This document shows, one piece after another, positions 6,436-6,698 of a stretch of DNA of 6,698 nt. Under the pieces are notes generated by a model. It was not told the DNA's origin and ran no database searches. It saw nothing but the letters and a program-made list of their open reading frames with translations. The first letter of the stretch is position 1. The number at the start of each line of letters is the position of its first letter. Both the position numbers and the translations under genes were made by a program. This DNA comes from an uncultured Clostridium sp. (GTDB taxonomy: Bacteria > Bacillota > Clostridia > Lachnospirales > Anaerotignaceae), in assembly GCA_947246775.1 (NCBI GenBank), contig CAMXTM010000111.1, forward strand, positions 1 through 6,698, written 5' to 3'.

Positions 6436-6698
6436 TGACAACATTCCTTTTGCGCTGTTTTTTGCAGTAATAAATTGTGTTTTTTTAATAAATGTTTTAA
6501 AGAATGGTCAATTTCTTTAAAAGAAGCACCATTTGCAAACACGCGAGCAATCACAACGATATCATAACCTCTTGCAATTTGTTCTTCTCTCAAACGATAA
6601 CTTTCCCGTATCAACCGTGTAACACGAGAACGTACTACACTTTTACCTACTTTTTTACTAACAGAAATACCAATATGATTGGTTTGCTTGCCCGTTTT
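6432..6698 (-). CDS. rnpA: Ribonuclease P protein component RnpA (5' end beyond the window)
   Basis: RnpA is the small basic protein that binds the catalytic RNase P RNA and helps it bind pre-tRNA leaders and remove them (established knowledge). The reading frame is open through the right edge of the window, and 88 C-terminal residues are visible. With a usual length near 110-120, about 25-30 N-terminal residues are missing. The visible part starts with the central strand [13 protein letters not shown] (about 8-20) and the helix of the RNR signature, here [15 protein letters not shown] (21-35), then [11 protein letters not shown] (45-55) and a C-terminal helix with [10 protein letters not shown] (65-74). 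The signature reads RSRVTR where the textbook pattern is RNRxKR. A TTG at 6614 is an internal Leu codon within this signature, not a start. The TGA stop overlaps the yidD ATG by the ATGA arrangement. Confidence 0.95.
   Translation of the reverse strand, partial: KTGKQTNHIGISVSKKVGKSVVRSRVTRLIRESYRLREEQIARGYDIVVIARVFANGASFKEIDHSLKHLLKKHNLLLQKTAQKECCQ
6445..6449 (-). promoter_or_regulatory. Ribosome binding site for yidD, inside the end of rnpA
   Basis: AAGGA on the minus strand lies within the last codons of rnpA. It touches the ATG at 6444 with no spacing but is 9 nt from the ATG at 6435, so it selects the shorter yidD start and links yidD translation to rnpA. Confidence 0.65.

Noticed and set aside
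1..6698. CRISPR array, tRNA, rRNA, insertion sequence, toxin-antitoxin or defence system
   Set aside because: No spaced direct repeats, RNA gene signatures, transposase motifs or foreign-looking gene blocks are visible; nearly all the DNA is accounted for by seven conserved housekeeping genes.

Overview
This window is the origin-proximal housekeeping cluster of a low-GC Gram-positive bacterium. All seven recognisable genes lie on the minus strand, so the biological reading order runs from the right edge to the left: rnpA (cut by the right edge), yidD, yidC, jag/khpB, mnmE, mnmG, rsmG. This order is the classical one next to dnaA/oriC in Firmicutes, so rpmH and dnaA are expected just beyond the right edge. 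AT-rich intergenic DNA, strong AGGAGG-type ribosome sites, TTG and GTG starts, and a YidC without the Bacillus-type lipoprotein signal but with a long extracytoplasmic insert point to Clostridia. A Lachnospiraceae-like organism is my best guess, from protein style only.

Layout. (1) 6698-4451: rnpA, yidD, yidC and jag form a tight unit. rnpA and yidD share an ATGA stop/start, yidC and jag overlap by 8 nt, and only the 61-nt yidD-yidC gap separates the pairs. The unit closes with a strong hairpin terminator at 4404-4435. (2) 4375-2984: mnmE starts 28 nt after that terminator, which leaves no room for an ordinary promoter between them. (3) 2983-2877: a 107-nt AT-rich gap with a perfect TATAAT -10 hexamer inside a bulged inverted repeat. 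(4) 2876-990: mnmG. (5) 989-813: a 177-nt gap with a 13-bp perfect inverted repeat, a TTGACA-type promoter candidate for rsmG and a purine-rich leader. (6) 812-99: rsmG, with a TTG start. (7) 98-1: AT-rich DNA in which no gene is visible.

The genes serve RNA processing and modification (RNase P protein, the MnmE-MnmG wobble-uridine enzyme, the 16S G527 methyltransferase RsmG), membrane protein insertion (YidC, YidD) and RNA binding (Jag/KhpB). I see no mobile element, tRNA, rRNA, CRISPR array or novel multi-gene system. The unexplained signal lies in the two long gaps around mnmG. They share a GAACA-NN-TGTTTTGTAAATA-type motif (three copies on the minus strand, plus two inverted partners) that resembles a Gram-positive LexA/SOS box, and it overlaps the likely promoters. 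I also moved four starts (yidD, jag, mnmE, mnmG) downstream of the longest reading frame on ribosome-site or overlap evidence.
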